A stretch of DNA of 36,244 bases from an uncultured Clostridia bacterium (GTDB lineage Bacteria > Bacillota > Clostridia > Oscillospirales > Ruminococcaceae): assembly GCA_945876755.1 (NCBI GenBank), contig CAMCPM010000018.1, positions 1 to 36,244 of the forward strand. Reading direction: 5' to 3'. The translations under genes were made by a program, and so were the position numbers. Of the stretch, positions 1 through 7,449 are shown in pieces. Position 1 is the first letter of the stretch. Every line of letters begins with the position of its first letter. The notes under the pieces were generated by a model, which saw only the letters and a list, made by a program, of their open reading frames with translations, was not told the DNA's origin and searched no databases.

Positions 1-2
1 GT

Positions 3-54
3 GTAGTCTCGAATTTTTGTTTTTTCGAGTGTCTACTCTAAGGGGATTATATCA
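3..54 (-). promoter_or_regulatory. Possible promoter for a gene beyond the left edge
   Basis: On the minus strand there is a TATAAT hexamer (46-51) preceded by TGA (52-54), which fits an extended -10 promoter. No convincing -35 lies 16-18 bases upstream. Just downstream is an inverted repeat (GTAG 3-6 with CTAC 33-36, CTCGAA 8-13 with TTCGAG 24-29) that would form a hairpin at the 5' end of such a transcript. The gene it would serve is outside the window, so this remains tentative. Confidence 0.3.
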
Positions 55-91
55 CAATTTTGCTGTTTCCGCCTTTTTATTATACCAAAAC

Positions 92-121
92 AAAAAGGGT
101 ACCCAAACGGGTACCCTTTAA
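92..121 (-). terminator. Intrinsic terminator of the first surface-protein gene
   Basis: A perfect 11-base stem (94-104 with 109-119) with a four-base loop is followed on the minus strand by a T-rich run (TTTTTGTTTT). It lies about 20 bases past the stop codon of the gene at 140-1153. Confidence 0.88.
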
Positions 122-139
122 AATTGCTTTATGTAGAAA

Positions 140-1153
140 TTACTTTCTCTTCTTAGCAACGATAGCAGCAGCGCCAGCAACAGCCATTACAGCAGCGATA
201 GAAGCAACTGCAACGTTACCTGTAGCAACAGGATTTGTTGTTGTGTCAGCAGCAGGAGCTGTTTCAGCAGGAGCAGCCTCTGTCTCAGCAGGAGCAGCCT
301 CTGTTTCAGCGGGAGCAGCCTCTGTTTCAGCAGGTGCAGCGTCATCAGCAGGAGCAGCCTCTGTCTCAGCAGGAGCAGCCTCTGTTTCAGCAGGAGCAGC
401 TGTTGTCTCAGCAGGAGCAGCCTCTGTTTCAGCAGGAGCAGCCTCTGTCTCAGCAGGAGCAGCAGCTGTTACGCCAACAGCAAGAGCATTGCCCTTAGCA
501 TCAAAGAACTTAATGTTATCAAGATAAATTGCATAGCTACCAACTCTTCCTTCGCCTGTGCCCGGATTGATCATAACGCAGAAGAAAGGATTTGTGCCGG
601 TTAATGTATACTTCTCAGGCTTCATAAGGAACTTCTTAGTAGCCTTACCGGTAGCAGCAGCACCTGGTACAGGTGAGCCAAAATCATCATAAGAAACAGC
701 AAGATCAAATGTAGAGGAAGACCAATTAGGATCAGCCTGTGAAGGCTGAATGTTATCCTTATCAAATCCGCCTGCTGCACCCATCTGACCGCCGATCCAA
801 TTTCCTACAACACCATCTGCGGTTGTAGGAACAACTGCAACATCAAGCTCGATCTTAGCGATCTCAACAGTAGTAGTTCTGTCCATGATCTTGTCAAGGT
901 CAAACCAAATCTTTGAATAAAGATCGCACTTTTCGGGAGTGATCTTAAGCTGCTTAGAACCGTTGTAATCCTCAACAGAAATAGTAGCCTTTGAACCGCC
1001 ATCGTAATCATTCATATAAACGAATGATGCGTCGCCGTCCTCAAAGTCAAGGGAAGTTGCACCTGCTGTTAAAGCAGAAGCAGAGATAGCAGCCATGCTG
1101 GAAACTGCCATTGCAGCAGCAGCAACGCTTGCAATAAACTTTTTCATTTTCAT
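140..1153 (-). CDS. Secreted surface protein with AAPAETE repeats and NPxTG-like anchor tail
   Basis: A 337-residue exported protein of unknown ligand. Residues 1-28 form a signal peptide (MKMKK, a hydrophobic Ala-rich core, then SASA). Residues 30-225 look like a beta-rich, carbohydrate-binding-like globular domain (DFEDGDASFVY near the start, YAIYLDNIKFFDA at the end); this resemblance is by eye only. Residues 231-298 are ten tandem AAPAET(E/T)-type units, one shortened to AAPADD. The C terminus has NPVATGN at 307-313, a 20-residue hydrophobic stretch and KKRK, the layout of a sortase sorting signal; the motif is NPxxTG rather than NPxTG. ATG at 1153 has GGAGG nine bases upstream; a second ATG at 1147 is possible. 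It is monocistronic, with its own promoter and terminator. Surface anchoring is inferred. Confidence 0.85.
   Translation of the reverse strand: MKMKKFIASVAAAAMAVSSMAAISASALTAGATSLDFEDGDASFVYMNDYDGGSKATISVEDYNGSKQLKITPEKCDLYSKIWFDLDKIMDRTTTVEIAKIELDVAVVPTTADGVVGNWIGGQMGAAGGFDKDNIQPSQADPNWSSSTFDLAVSYDDFGSPVPGAAATGKATKKFLMKPEKYTLTGTNPFFCVMINPGTGEGRVGSYAIYLDNIKFFDAKGNALAVGVTAAAPAETEAAPAETEAAPAETTAAPAETEAAPAETEAAPADDAAPAETEAAPAETEAAPAETEAAPAETAPAADTTTNPVATGNVAVASIAAVMAVAGAAAIVAKKRK
260..463 (-). repeat. 21-bp tandem repeats encoding AAPAETE
   Basis: Ten in-frame units of about 21 bases, with one unit of 18 bases. On the plus strand they read as variants of gcaggagcagcctctgtctc. They encode the Pro/Ala/Glu/Thr-rich stalk between the globular domain and the anchor tail. 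Several units are identical at the DNA level, so the copy number could change by slippage or recombination without breaking the frame. Confidence 0.92.
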
Positions 1154-1211
1154 TGTTTGTTTCCTCCAATTCTATTTGTGGGTATATATCTCCCCACCAT
1201 TGATATAGTAA

Positions 1212-1240
1212 ATTATATCATTATAATTTCATTTTAACAA
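1212..1240 (-). promoter_or_regulatory. Sigma-A promoter of the gene at 140-1153
   Basis: Minus strand: TTGTTA (1235-1240), a 17-base spacer, then TATAAT (1212-1217). The start codon is about 55 bases downstream. The surrounding DNA is very AT-rich. Confidence 0.8.
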
Positions 1241-1300
1241 TATCTTTTTTTTATAATAATTATTGTATTTTTTTGTTCAATTTAGAGAAAATACCGGTAA

Positions 1301-1332
1301 AAAAATCCGCCTCGTTAAACGAAGCGGATTTT
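1301..1332 (-). terminator. Intrinsic terminator of the second surface-protein gene
   Basis: AAATCCGC (1303-1310) pairs with GCGGATTT (1324-1331), with an inner TCG/CGA extension across one mismatch. A T-run follows on the minus strand. It sits just past the stop of the gene at 1349-2083. Confidence 0.83.
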
Positions 1333-1348
1333 ATACATTATGTAGAAA

Positions 1349-2083
1349 TTACTTTCTCTTCTTAGAAGCGATAGCAGCAGCACCTGCAACAGCCATTACG
1401 GAAACCATAACAGCAACGGGAGCATTGCCTGTAGCAGCAGGAGTTGTTGTAGTATCAGCCTCAGGAGCAGCCTCTGTTGTTTCAGCAGGAGCAGCATCTT
1501 CAGCAGGAGCAGCAGCGCCTGTAGCTTCTTCATAAGACTTACCATCCATGATATCGCCGCTCTGTACTTCTGTTACACGTCTGATATCACCCTGTGCGCC
1601 GTCAGCAGGAGAAAGCTCAGCAGACTTGATGATAACGTCGCAAATCTGGAATGCAAGACCTGCACTAGCCTCATCCTCTACACCGTCGTTAACATAGCCC
1701 TTGAAAGAAGTCCAAACAGACTCGGGAACGATAAATTCGAGAGTAGTCTGACCCTCAGCAAATACGAAGAAGCCGTCTTCCTTAGCGATAGCTGTGTCAC
1801 TCTTAAGAGTGTCTGTGATCTGATCCCATGAAACACCAATGTTCATAGGCTTTGCAACGTGGTTGTGAGTACCGATAAGGGGGTCCTTTACCTCAACGTT
1901 AAGAACTACCTTAACGTCGCCGCCTACAGCAGCAAATTCAGACTTAGGAATAGTCTTGCTTGCGCCCCAAGCGCCGGCATATTCGGTATCAAGCTCAACT
2001 GTTGCTGCGAATGCGTTGATAGCTGTCATAGAAACAGCCATTGCTGCAGCTGCGAGAGCAGCTACGATCTTTTTAAGTTTCAT
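1349..2083 (-). CDS. Secreted surface protein with ATGN-type anchor tail
   Basis: A 244-residue exported protein. Residues 1-27 are a signal peptide (MKLKK, hydrophobic core, NAFA cleavage region). The middle, about residues 28-190, is an acidic domain without a family I can name; it is rich in beta-type patterns such as DVKVVLNVEVKD and TTLEFIVPESVW. A short Ala/Pro/Glu/Thr linker leads to TPAATGN, a hydrophobic segment and KKRK, a probable cell-wall sorting tail. A longer reading frame begins at a TTG at 2104, but that TTG lies upstream of the ribosome binding site. ATG at 2083 has GGAGG nine bases before it and restores the MKLKK start shared with its neighbours. The last 85 or so bases match the gene at 2262-2891 almost exactly, which suggests duplication or gene conversion of the anchor. 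Confidence 0.85.
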   Translation of the reverse strand: MKLKKIVAALAAAAMAVSMTAINAFAATVELDTEYAGAWGASKTIPKSEFAAVGGDVKVVLNVEVKDPLIGTHNHVAKPMNIGVSWDQITDTLKSDTAIAKEDGFFVFAEGQTTLEFIVPESVWTSFKGYVNDGVEDEASAGLAFQICDVIIKSAELSPADGAQGDIRRVTEVQSGDIMDGKSYEEATGAAAPAEDAAPAETTEAAPEADTTTTPAATGNAPVAVMVSVMAVAGAAAIASKKRK

Positions 2084-2136
2084 TGTAGTTTTCCTCCAAT
2101 TCAAATTGCAGATAATCTGCTTTTATTAACAAGTTA

Positions 2137-2165
2137 ATTATATCATCATTATGCAAAATTGACAA
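2137..2165 (-). promoter_or_regulatory. Sigma-A promoter of the gene at 1349-2083
   Basis: Minus strand: TTGTCA (2160-2165), a 17-base spacer, TATAAT (2137-2142). Both hexamers are near consensus. The start codon is about 50 bases downstream. Confidence 0.85.
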
Positions 2166-2211
2166 CTTATTTTTTCAATAATTATTATGGCACTTTTTTG
2201 TTTAAAACAAC

Positions 2212-2242
2212 AAAAAGCAAGGATACCTCGGTATCCTTGCTT
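2212..2242 (-). terminator. Intrinsic terminator of the third surface-protein gene
   Basis: A perfect 13-base stem (2215-2227 with 2230-2242, apex TC) is followed on the minus strand by TTTTTG and further T-rich sequence. It lies about 20 bases past the stop of the gene at 2262-2891. Confidence 0.88.
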
Positions 2243-2261
2243 CTGATCTTGAAGTAAAAGC

Positions 2262-2891
2262 TTACTTTCTCTTCTTAGCAGCGATAGCAGCAGCACCAGC
2301 AACAGCCATTACGGAAACCATAACAGCAACAGGAGCATTGCCTGTAGCAGGAGCGTCTGTTGTTGCTTCAACAGCAGGAGCCTCTGCTGTTTCAGCAGGA
2401 GCAGCATCTTCAGCAGCACCGCCAAGACCGGAAACTGTGAAGGTTACCTTGAGGTCAGTTGTGATAGGAGTAGCCTGGTTTACGCCGGGGTTATCCTTTG
2501 TTGTACCGTAAGTATTGAAGATTTCGATTCTGTAGTTGCCCTTTTCCTCAACGTCGCCGTAAACGATCTTTGAAGCGTCGAAGGAAAGCTCAGCGCCGTC
2601 AACCTCGATCTTGTCGAGAACAGCTGTAGCCTCGGGAGAACCTGCGAACATACCCTCGATGTCGATTACAAATACGCCGAAATCAGCAGCGCCTGCAACG
2701 AGAGTAGATTCAATTGTGTACTGACCGTCACCTGTAACGGTTGTGTTAGCTTCCCAGTCCTGGAAAGTCCATGCTGTATCAGCAAAGCCGAGCTTAGCTG
2801 TGTATTCCTCAGCAGCAAAAGCGTTGATAGCCATTGTAGAAACAGCAACTGCAGCAGCTGCAACAGCAGCAATGATCTTCTTGAGCTTCAT
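2262..2891 (-). CDS. Secreted surface protein with APATGN anchor tail
   Basis: A 209-residue exported protein. Residues 1-27 are a signal peptide (MKLKK, Ala/Val core, NAFA). Residues 28-165 form a beta-rich domain with aromatic patches (AWTFQDWEANTTVTG, DFGVFVIDIEG, NYRIEIFNTYG), reminiscent of small carbohydrate-binding modules; this is a visual impression only. A short Ala/Pro/Glu linker precedes DAPATGN, a hydrophobic helix and KKRK. The N-terminally longer frame (to 2948) is unlikely because GGAGG lies eight bases before ATG 2891. The anchor is almost identical to that of the gene at 1349-2083 (one residue differs), while the globular domains are unrelated by eye. It is a single-gene transcription unit. 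Confidence 0.85.
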   Translation of the reverse strand: MKLKKIIAAVAAAAVAVSTMAINAFAAEEYTAKLGFADTAWTFQDWEANTTVTGDGQYTIESTLVAGAADFGVFVIDIEGMFAGSPEATAVLDKIEVDGAELSFDASKIVYGDVEEKGNYRIEIFNTYGTTKDNPGVNQATPITTDLKVTFTVSGLGGAAEDAAPAETAEAPAVEATTDAPATGNAPVAVMVSVMAVAGAAAIAAKKRK

Positions 2892-2952
2892 AAAAAATTC
2901 CTCCAAAAATTCATTTTCTCGTTTTCCGACTTGGAAATAAGAATGCACACTT

Positions 2953-2980
2953 ATTATACAATAGAGATTTCAAAAAATCT
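2953..2980 (-). promoter_or_regulatory. Probable promoter of the gene at 2262-2891, with a dyad at the -35 position
   Basis: A TATAAT hexamer (2953-2958) lies about 60 bases before the start codon. There is no good -35 hexamer. Instead a small perfect dyad, AGATTT (2965-2970) and AAATCT (2975-2980), covers the spacer and -35 area. Dependence on an activator or repression at this dyad is possible but only inferred. Confidence 0.6.
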
Positions 2981-3033
2981 ATATTCATTCTGCAACAAAT
3001 AATAACGATTACATTGTGCATTTTTAGCAAAAT

Positions 3034-3063
3034 AAAAGAGTCCGCCCAAAAAGGCGGACTCTT
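3034..3063 (-). terminator. Intrinsic terminator of the fourth surface-protein gene
   Basis: A perfect 11-base GC-rich stem (3036-3046 with 3053-3063, loop CAAAAA) is followed on the minus strand by TTTTATTTT. It lies just past the stop of the gene at 3082-3390. Confidence 0.88.
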
Positions 3064-3081
3064 AGTCAAGCAATAAATAAA

Positions 3082-3390
3082 TTACTTAGCCTTCTTTGCA
3101 ACAACTGCAGCAGCAGCAAGAGCAACAGGGATTACTGCGAGAGCGATAGGAGAGTTACCTGTTGTAGGGTTAGTAGCCTCAGGAACAGCAGGAGTCTCGT
3201 CAGCAGGCTCGTCAGCAGGCTCATCAGCGGGCTCATCAGCAGGATCTTCTGTTGTGATCTCTGTTTCAGCAGGATTCTCATCAAGAGTATCCTCATCACC
3301 TGTAGTACCTGCAGCGGAAACAGTCATAGCGAGCATAGCGGAAGCCATAGCGCAAGCAGCGATAGCAGCAAGAATCTTCTTAAGTTTCAT
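3082..3390 (-). CDS. Very small secreted NPxTG-anchored stalk protein
   Basis: A 102-residue exported protein that is nearly all signal peptide, acidic linker and anchor. Residues 1-27 are a signal peptide (MKLKK, then an Ala-rich core ending in VSAA). The middle is a Thr/Glu/Asp/Pro-rich stretch containing ADEP repeats and no recognisable domain. The tail is NPTTGN, a hydrophobic segment and KKAK, the clearest NPxTG-type sorting signal in the window. ATG at 3390 has GGAGG eight bases upstream; an upstream in-frame ATG at 3405 overlaps the ribosome binding site and is unlikely. With no globular domain, it may act as a charged surface spacer. Its function is unknown. Confidence 0.83.
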   Translation of the reverse strand: MKLKKILAAIAACAMASAMLAMTVSAAGTTGDEDTLDENPAETEITTEDPADEPADEPADEPADETPAVPEATNPTTGNSPIALAVIPVALAAAAVVAKKAK

Positions 3391-3443
3391 TGTAATTTCC
3401 TCCATTCAGATATTTATATATAGTTTATCTTAACTATGCTGTA

Positions 3444-3472
3444 ATTATAACACAATCGGTTGTTAAATCCAA
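3444..3472 (-). promoter_or_regulatory. Sigma-A promoter of the gene at 3082-3390
   Basis: Minus strand: TTGGAT (3467-3472), a 17-base spacer, TATAAT (3444-3449). The start codon is about 54 bases downstream. Confidence 0.78.
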
Positions 3473-3815
3473 TTGCCAATGTAACAGTTTTTCAAACTAT
3501 TTAGAAATATTATTTGCGCATTATCCACAAAACCCAAGAAATTTTTCACTGATTAATGAAATTTTGGTTACAGTTTTTGTTACTTTTTTCATTAGGAAAT
3601 CGCCGGCAGATTCCGTGCCGTCCCAAACCGCCTGCCGTATAATTTGACACTAAGTCGAAACGCTCCTGCAAAATCCTGGATTTCTTACTCTTTTTTTGCG
3701 TATACCGATTCATAAAGCCGGGAGTTATGTCATAATATAAAAAGTGCTGAATATTTATTCGGACGGAAATACTTTACACAAATATAAAAAAAGAAGAAAG
3801 GACGGCCGTTAATAT
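3473..3815. other. Intergenic region upstream of the XRE gene
   Basis: No gene is visible in this 343-base stretch. It must hold the plus-strand promoter of the gene at 3816, but no -35/-10 pair convinced me. It contains one sequence identical to the DnaA-box consensus (TTATCCACA, 3521-3529) and an inverted repeat with CGGCAG and CTGCCG arms near 3604-3637. Confidence 0.5.
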
Positions 3816-4052
3816 ATGAATATCAGAATTCGTGAAATGCGTGAAAACAGCCACTTATATCAGCGTCAGCTTGCAGAATATCTCCACTGTACTCAGCAAA
3901 CCTACTCCAGATATGAAACAGGCGAGCTTCAGCCGTCGCTTCTCGTAATGGAGCGCCTTGCTGATTTTTACGACACCAGTGTAGATTTCCTTATGGGACT
4001 GACCGACGAAAAAAAGCCTCATAAGCGCAGCCACAAGCGTATGGACCTGTAA
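3816..4052 (+). CDS. Small XRE-family transcriptional regulator
   Basis: A 78-residue DNA-binding protein made of one Cro/C1-type helix-turn-helix (about residues 4-60) and a basic tail (KKPHKRSHKRMDL). The motif fits the family: IREMRENSHLYQRQLAEYL for helices 1-2, QQTYSRYETGELQPS for the recognition region, then LADFYDTSVDFLMG. Length is typical of stand-alone single-domain members. The AAAGGA element sits 13 bases before the ATG, a little far, but the MNIRIREMRE start is the usual one. It is the only convincing plus-strand gene here and converges on rplQ across a shared terminator. Its target is unknown; the divergent small surface-protein gene at 3082-3390 is a candidate by position only. 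Confidence 0.88.
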   Translation: MNIRIREMRENSHLYQRQLAEYLHCTQQTYSRYETGELQPSLLVMERLADFYDTSVDFLMGLTDEKKPHKRSHKRMDL

Positions 4053-4072
4053 TATTTCCAAGGAAATAATAT

Positions 4073-4108
4073 AAAAATCCCCCTGATTTTTTCAGGGGGA
4101 TTTATTTT
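4073..4108. terminator. Bidirectional terminator between the XRE gene and rplQ
   Basis: A 12-base stem, 4075-4086 (AAATCCCCCTGA) with 4092-4103, has A/T runs on both sides, so both strands present a hairpin followed by a T-run. It can end the plus-strand XRE transcript and the whole minus-strand ribosomal operon. Confidence 0.92.
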
Positions 4109-4115
4109 TGTTAAA

Positions 4116-4460
4116 TTAGTCAACCAGTGAAATGATAGCCATTTCAGCAGCGTCGCCGCGTCTGGGTCCGATCTTGATGATTCTTGTATAGCCGCCGTTT
4201 CTGTCAGCGTACTTAGGTGCAATCTCATCAAAAAGCTTCTTGACAACGTCTTCCTTAGTGACGTAAGCAAGAACCTGACGCTTGGAGTGCAGGTCGTTTG
4301 TCTTAGCGGTAGTGATCATCTTCTCCGCCATAGCACGAACCTCTTTAGCTCTGGTTACTGTTGTTTCGATTTTGCCGTTTTCAAGCAGATATGTTACCAT
4401 AGCTCTGAGCATAGCCTTTCTATGGTCGCTTGTGCGGCCCAGTTTTCTGGTTCCCGGCAT
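4116..4460 (-). CDS. rplQ: 50S ribosomal protein L17
   Basis: L17 is a large-subunit protein near the exit-tunnel side of the ribosome. The 114-residue sequence is the normal bacterial length and has the hallmark start [19 protein letters not shown], the helix [16 protein letters not shown] and the C-terminal [20 protein letters not shown]. It is the last gene of the alpha operon, 46 bases after rpoA, and a strong terminator follows within 15 bases. The truA/ecf genes often found downstream in other Firmicutes are absent here. Confidence 0.98.
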   Translation of the reverse strand: MPGTRKLGRTSDHRKAMLRAMVTYLLENGKIETTVTRAKEVRAMAEKMITTAKTNDLHSKRQVLAYVTKEDVVKKLFDEIAPKYADRNGGYTRIIKIGPRRGDAAEMAIISLVD

Positions 4461-4506
4461 TTATATTCACTCCTTACCTTATCAATAGTTTACGGTGTAC
4501 CGTTTG

Positions 4507-5460
4507 TTATTCCTCTTCCGAGCTGAGGTCAAAGCCCAGTGACTGGAGCTTCTCCTTAACCTCGTCGAAGGATTTCTTACCAAGGTTTCTAACCTTCATC
4601 ATTTCCTCTTCGGACTTATTGATGAGGTCGTCAACCGTATTGATTCCGGCTCTCTTCAGGCAGTTGAAGGAACGTACCGACAAGTCAAGTTCCTCAATGG
4701 TCATCTCAAGGATCTTCTCCTTGCCCTTATCGTCCTTTTCGATCATTATCTCAGTGATCGCGGACTCGTCTGAAAGCTCTGTGAAAGGCTTCAGATGCTC
4801 AATGAGGAGATTGGCTGCCTGTGAAACAGCCTCTTTAGCGGAAACAACGCCGTCGGTCCAGACCTCAAGAATGAGCTTGTCATAGTCTGTTACCTGACCG
4901 AGACGGGTATCCTCAACAGAGTAGTTCACCTTCAGTACAGGGGTATATATGGAATCCACAGCAATAACATCGATGCCGAAGTTGAAAAGCTGCTTATTCT
5001 TTTCGGCAGGAACATAACCGCGTCCCTTGTCGATAGTGATCTCCATATAAAGCTTAGCGTCCTTGCCGAGAGTAGCAATATGCATTTCCGGAACAAGAAT
5101 ATCCACTTCGGAGTCGGTTTTAATGTCACCCGCAGTTACTTCGCACTCGTCCTCCGCCTCGATATAAACTGTCTTCGGACCCTCGCCGTGAAGCTTAGCG
5201 GTAAGACCTTTAAGGTTCAGGACGATCTCAGTAACGTCCTCCTTAACGCCGGGAACTGTAGACAGTTCGTGGTGAACTCCGTCGATCTTGACGGAAGTAA
5301 CAGCCACGCCGGGGAGAGAAGAGAGCAGAACGCGTCTCAGGCTGTTGCCGAGAGTATGTCCGTATCCGCGCTCCAGCGGAGCAACAGTAAATTTGCCGTA
5401 GGTTCCGTTGCTTTTAAGTTCGACGGTTTCGATTTCCGCCTTCTGAATTGGTTCAAGCAT
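4507..5460 (-). CDS. rpoA: RNA polymerase alpha subunit
   Basis: Alpha forms the dimer on which RNA polymerase assembles and binds UP elements and activators. At 317 residues it has the usual length. The N-terminal dimerisation domain (about 1-230) includes [19 protein letters not shown], the classic assembly motif. The C-terminal DNA-binding domain (about 250-317) includes [19 protein letters not shown] and [16 protein letters not shown], the helix-hairpin-helix-like fold. It lies between rpsD and rplQ, the standard alpha-operon position, so polymerase and ribosome components are made from one transcript. Confidence 0.98.
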   Translation of the reverse strand: MLEPIQKAEIETVELKSNGTYGKFTVAPLERGYGHTLGNSLRRVLLSSLPGVAVTSVKIDGVHHELSTVPGVKEDVTEIVLNLKGLTAKLHGEGPKTVYIEAEDECEVTAGDIKTDSEVDILVPEMHIATLGKDAKLYMEITIDKGRGYVPAEKNKQLFNFGIDVIAVDSIYTPVLKVNYSVEDTRLGQVTDYDKLILEVWTDGVVSAKEAVSQAANLLIEHLKPFTELSDESAITEIMIEKDDKGKEKILEMTIEELDLSVRSFNCLKRAGINTVDDLINKSEEEMMKVRNLGKKSFDEVKEKLQSLGFDLSSEEE

Positions 5461-5505
5461 GATAAAACCCTCCTATTTCGTGTTGCGGATAACGTATTCT
5501 GCTTA

Positions 5506-6132
5506 TTACTTGGAGTACAGCTCGACGATCAGTGTTTCCTCAACCTCAAGGTCGATCTCCTCACGGTTAGGGAGTCTCTCAACCTTTGCGGAAAGATTAG
5601 CCTTATCCATATCAAGCCACATCGGAACAGGACGTCCGCTGTTTGCCTCAACGATAGTCTTGAAGCTGTCAGTTGTCTTGCTCTTATCGCTGAGAGCAAC
5701 TACCTGACCCTCTTTAACGAGGTATGAAGGAATGTTTACCTTCTTGCCGTCAACGGTGTAGTGACCGTGAACAACGAACTGACGAGCCTGAGCTCTTGAA
5801 GAAGCAAGACCCATTCTGTAAACAACGTTATCAAGACGGGATTCAAGGATCTTGAGAAGGTTCTCACCGGTCTGACCCTGCTTCTTTTCAGCAAGCTCAA
5901 AGTAGTGATAGAACTGACCCTCGAGAACGCCGTAGTAACGTCTTGTCTTCATCTTAGCTCTGTGCTGTAAACCATATTCAGATATTTTTTTGCGGTTCTG
6001 GCCGTGCTGACCGGGAGCGTATTCTCTCTTGCTGATAGGGCACTTATCGGTTGTGCACTTCTCACCCTTTAAGAAAAGCTTCTGACCCTCACGTCTGCAC
6101 TGTCTGCAAACCGCTTCGGTATATCTTGCCAT
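5506..6132 (-). CDS. rpsD: 30S ribosomal protein S4, zinc-binding form
   Basis: S4 is a primary 16S rRNA-binding protein that starts 30S assembly and helps decoding fidelity. The 208-residue protein has its N-terminal S4 domain followed by the RNA-binding S4 fold ([19 protein letters not shown], with [20 protein letters not shown]). Cysteines at residues 9, 12, 26 and 31 form the zinc-binding motif of the C+ form. The protein starts at ATG 6132 with GGAGG upstream. The 84-base spacer after rpsK contains a small hairpin (GCGGA/TCCGC, 6161-6173); S4 autoregulates in some bacteria, but no known S4 site could be matched here. Confidence 0.97.
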   Translation of the reverse strand: MARYTEAVCRQCRREGQKLFLKGEKCTTDKCPISKREYAPGQHGQNRKKISEYGLQHRAKMKTRRYYGVLEGQFYHYFELAEKKQGQTGENLLKILESRLDNVVYRMGLASSRAQARQFVVHGHYTVDGKKVNIPSYLVKEGQVVALSDKSKTTDSFKTIVEANSGRPVPMWLDMDKANLSAKVERLPNREEIDLEVEETLIVELYSK

Positions 6133-6216
6133 TTAATTACACCTCCGTTGGTATTTTGGTGCGGAATATCCGCAGTAATTTTCTTTTGTCCAAAAAACGT
6201 GCAGTAAAGCGTTCTG

Positions 6217-6618
6217 TTATACGCGGCGTCTCTTGGGAGGACGGCATCCGTTGTGGGGGATAGGAGTAACGTCCTTGATGAGCTTAACTTCAAGACCGAC
6301 AGTCTGAAGAGCTCTGATAGCAGCCTCACGACCAGCGCCGGGACCCTTAACATAAACCTCAACAGTCTTGAGGCCGTGCTCCATAGCAGCCTTAGCAGCT
6401 GTTTCAGCAGCAGTCTGAGCAGCAAACGGAGTAGACTTCTTGGAACCTCTGAAACCGAGTCCGCCTGCGGAAGCCCATGAGATTGCATTACCCTGAATAT
6501 CAGTAATAGTTACGATAGTGTTGTTGAAAGTGGACTGGATATGAACAGCGCCATTTTCAATGTTTTTACGCTCGCGGCGTCTTCTAACAACGGTCTTTTT
6601 GCCTTTAACCTGAGCCAT
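6217..6618 (-). CDS. rpsK: 30S ribosomal protein S11
   Basis: S11 lies on the 30S platform and contacts mRNA near the E site. The 133-residue protein shows [38 protein letters not shown] and the C-terminal [18 protein letters not shown], all standard. It follows rpsM by 14 bases with a good ribosome binding site. Confidence 0.98.
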   Translation of the reverse strand: MAQVKGKKTVVRRRRERKNIENGAVHIQSTFNNTIVTITDIQGNAISWASAGGLGFRGSKKSTPFAAQTAAETAAKAAMEHGLKTVEVYVKGPGAGREAAIRALQTVGLEVKLIKDVTPIPHNGCRPPKRRRV

Positions 6619-6632
6619 TGTTCATTCCCTCC

Positions 6633-7001
6633 TTACTTCTTCTTGTTAGCGATGGTCTTTACGGGACCCTTGCGTGTTCTTGCGTTAGTCTTAGTTCTCT
6701 GACCTCTAACGGGGAGACCCTTTCTGTGACGAACGCCTCTGTAGCAGCCGATCTCAACCAGTCTCTTAATGTTAAGAGCAACATTTCTTCTGAGGTCGCC
6801 CTCTACCATAAAGTTGTGGTCAATGTAATCACGGAGCTTAGCTACATCATCCTCTGACAGATCCTTAACTCTTGTATCGGGGTCAACGCCTGTATTGGCA
6901 AGGATGATCTCAGCAGATTTACGACCGATACCGTAGATATAAGTGAGGCCGATCTCGACTCTCTTATTCTTGGGAAGGTCAACGCCTGCAATACGTGCCA
7001 T
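6633..7001 (-). CDS. rpsM: 30S ribosomal protein S13
   Basis: S13 sits in the 30S head and bridges to the large subunit. The 122-residue protein has the start [20 protein letters not shown], the helix-two-turn-helix region [14 protein letters not shown], and the basic tail RGLP-type segment ([19 protein letters not shown]) that reaches toward P-site tRNA. It follows rpmJ by 45 bases in the alpha operon. Confidence 0.98.
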   Translation of the reverse strand: MARIAGVDLPKNKRVEIGLTYIYGIGRKSAEIILANTGVDPDTRVKDLSEDDVAKLRDYIDHNFMVEGDLRRNVALNIKRLVEIGCYRGVRHRKGLPVRGQRTKTNARTRKGPVKTIANKKK

Positions 7002-7046
7002 TTACAATACACCTCCATATTGGATTTGAATACGAATTTTGTTTAA

Positions 7047-7160
7047 TCAGCCCTGACGCTGCTTGTGCTTGGGGTTTTCGCAGATGATCATTATTTTGCC
7101 TTTTCTCTTGATAACCTTGCATTTTTCACAGATAGGCTTAACTGAAGGTCTAACTTTCAT
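7047..7160 (-). CDS. rpmJ: 50S ribosomal protein L36, zinc-binding form
   Basis: This very short gene encodes 37 residues. The translation starts [20 protein letters not shown] and ends [11 protein letters not shown]36 is the smallest large-subunit protein. It has a zinc ribbon: CEKC at 11-14, Cys27 (in MIICENP) and His32, the C+ form. It lies between infA and rpsM, its normal place in Firmicutes. The start ATG at 7160 is preceded by an AAAGGTGG element. Confidence 0.96.
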   Translation of the reverse strand: MKVRPSVKPICEKCKVIKRKGKIMIICENPKHKQRQG

Positions 7161-7193
7161 TAAAATTACCACCTTTCTGATTGAATAACTTTA

Positions 7194-7412
7194 TTATTTC
7201 GCTCTCCAAGTGATTCTGCCCTTTGTGAGGTCGTAAGGCGACATCTCAACGGTAACCTTATCGCCCGGAACTATTCTGATGTAGTTCATTCTGAGCTTTC
7301 CGGAAACATGGGCAAGAATTTTGTGTCCATTTGCAAGTTCGACCTGGAACATTGCGTTAGGCAGAGCTTCTATGACTGTACCCTCAATCTCAATAACATC
7401 TTCCTTAGACAA
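7194..7412 (-). CDS. infA: Translation initiation factor IF-1
   Basis: IF-1 binds the 30S A site and helps IF-2 and IF-3 select the initiator tRNA. The 72-residue S1-like OB fold is complete: [41 protein letters not shown], then [20 protein letters not shown]. The start codon is TTG at 7412, with AAAGGAGG seven bases upstream and no alternative ATG in reach. Use of a non-ATG start fits an initiation factor that could feel initiation stringency, but that is speculation. It lies 37 bases after the KOW gene. Confidence 0.97.
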   Translation of the reverse strand: MSKEDVIEIEGTVIEALPNAMFQVELANGHKILAHVSGKLRMNYIRIVPGDKVTVEMSPYDLTKGRITWRAK

Positions 7413-7449
7413 GTAAATGCCTCCTTTGGATATTTCGATTTCGGAAGGA

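Noticed and set aside
60-527. A plus-strand frame of 155 codons rich in Ala, Ser and Val across the AAPAETE repeats
   Set aside because: It is the antisense shadow of the 21-base repeats; it has no ribosome binding site and the minus-strand gene has a signal peptide, anchor, promoter and terminator.
3521-3529. Perfect DnaA-box match TTATCCACA
   Set aside because: A single box without a cluster, AT-rich unwinding region or dnaA/dnaN genes; expected by chance at this frequency.
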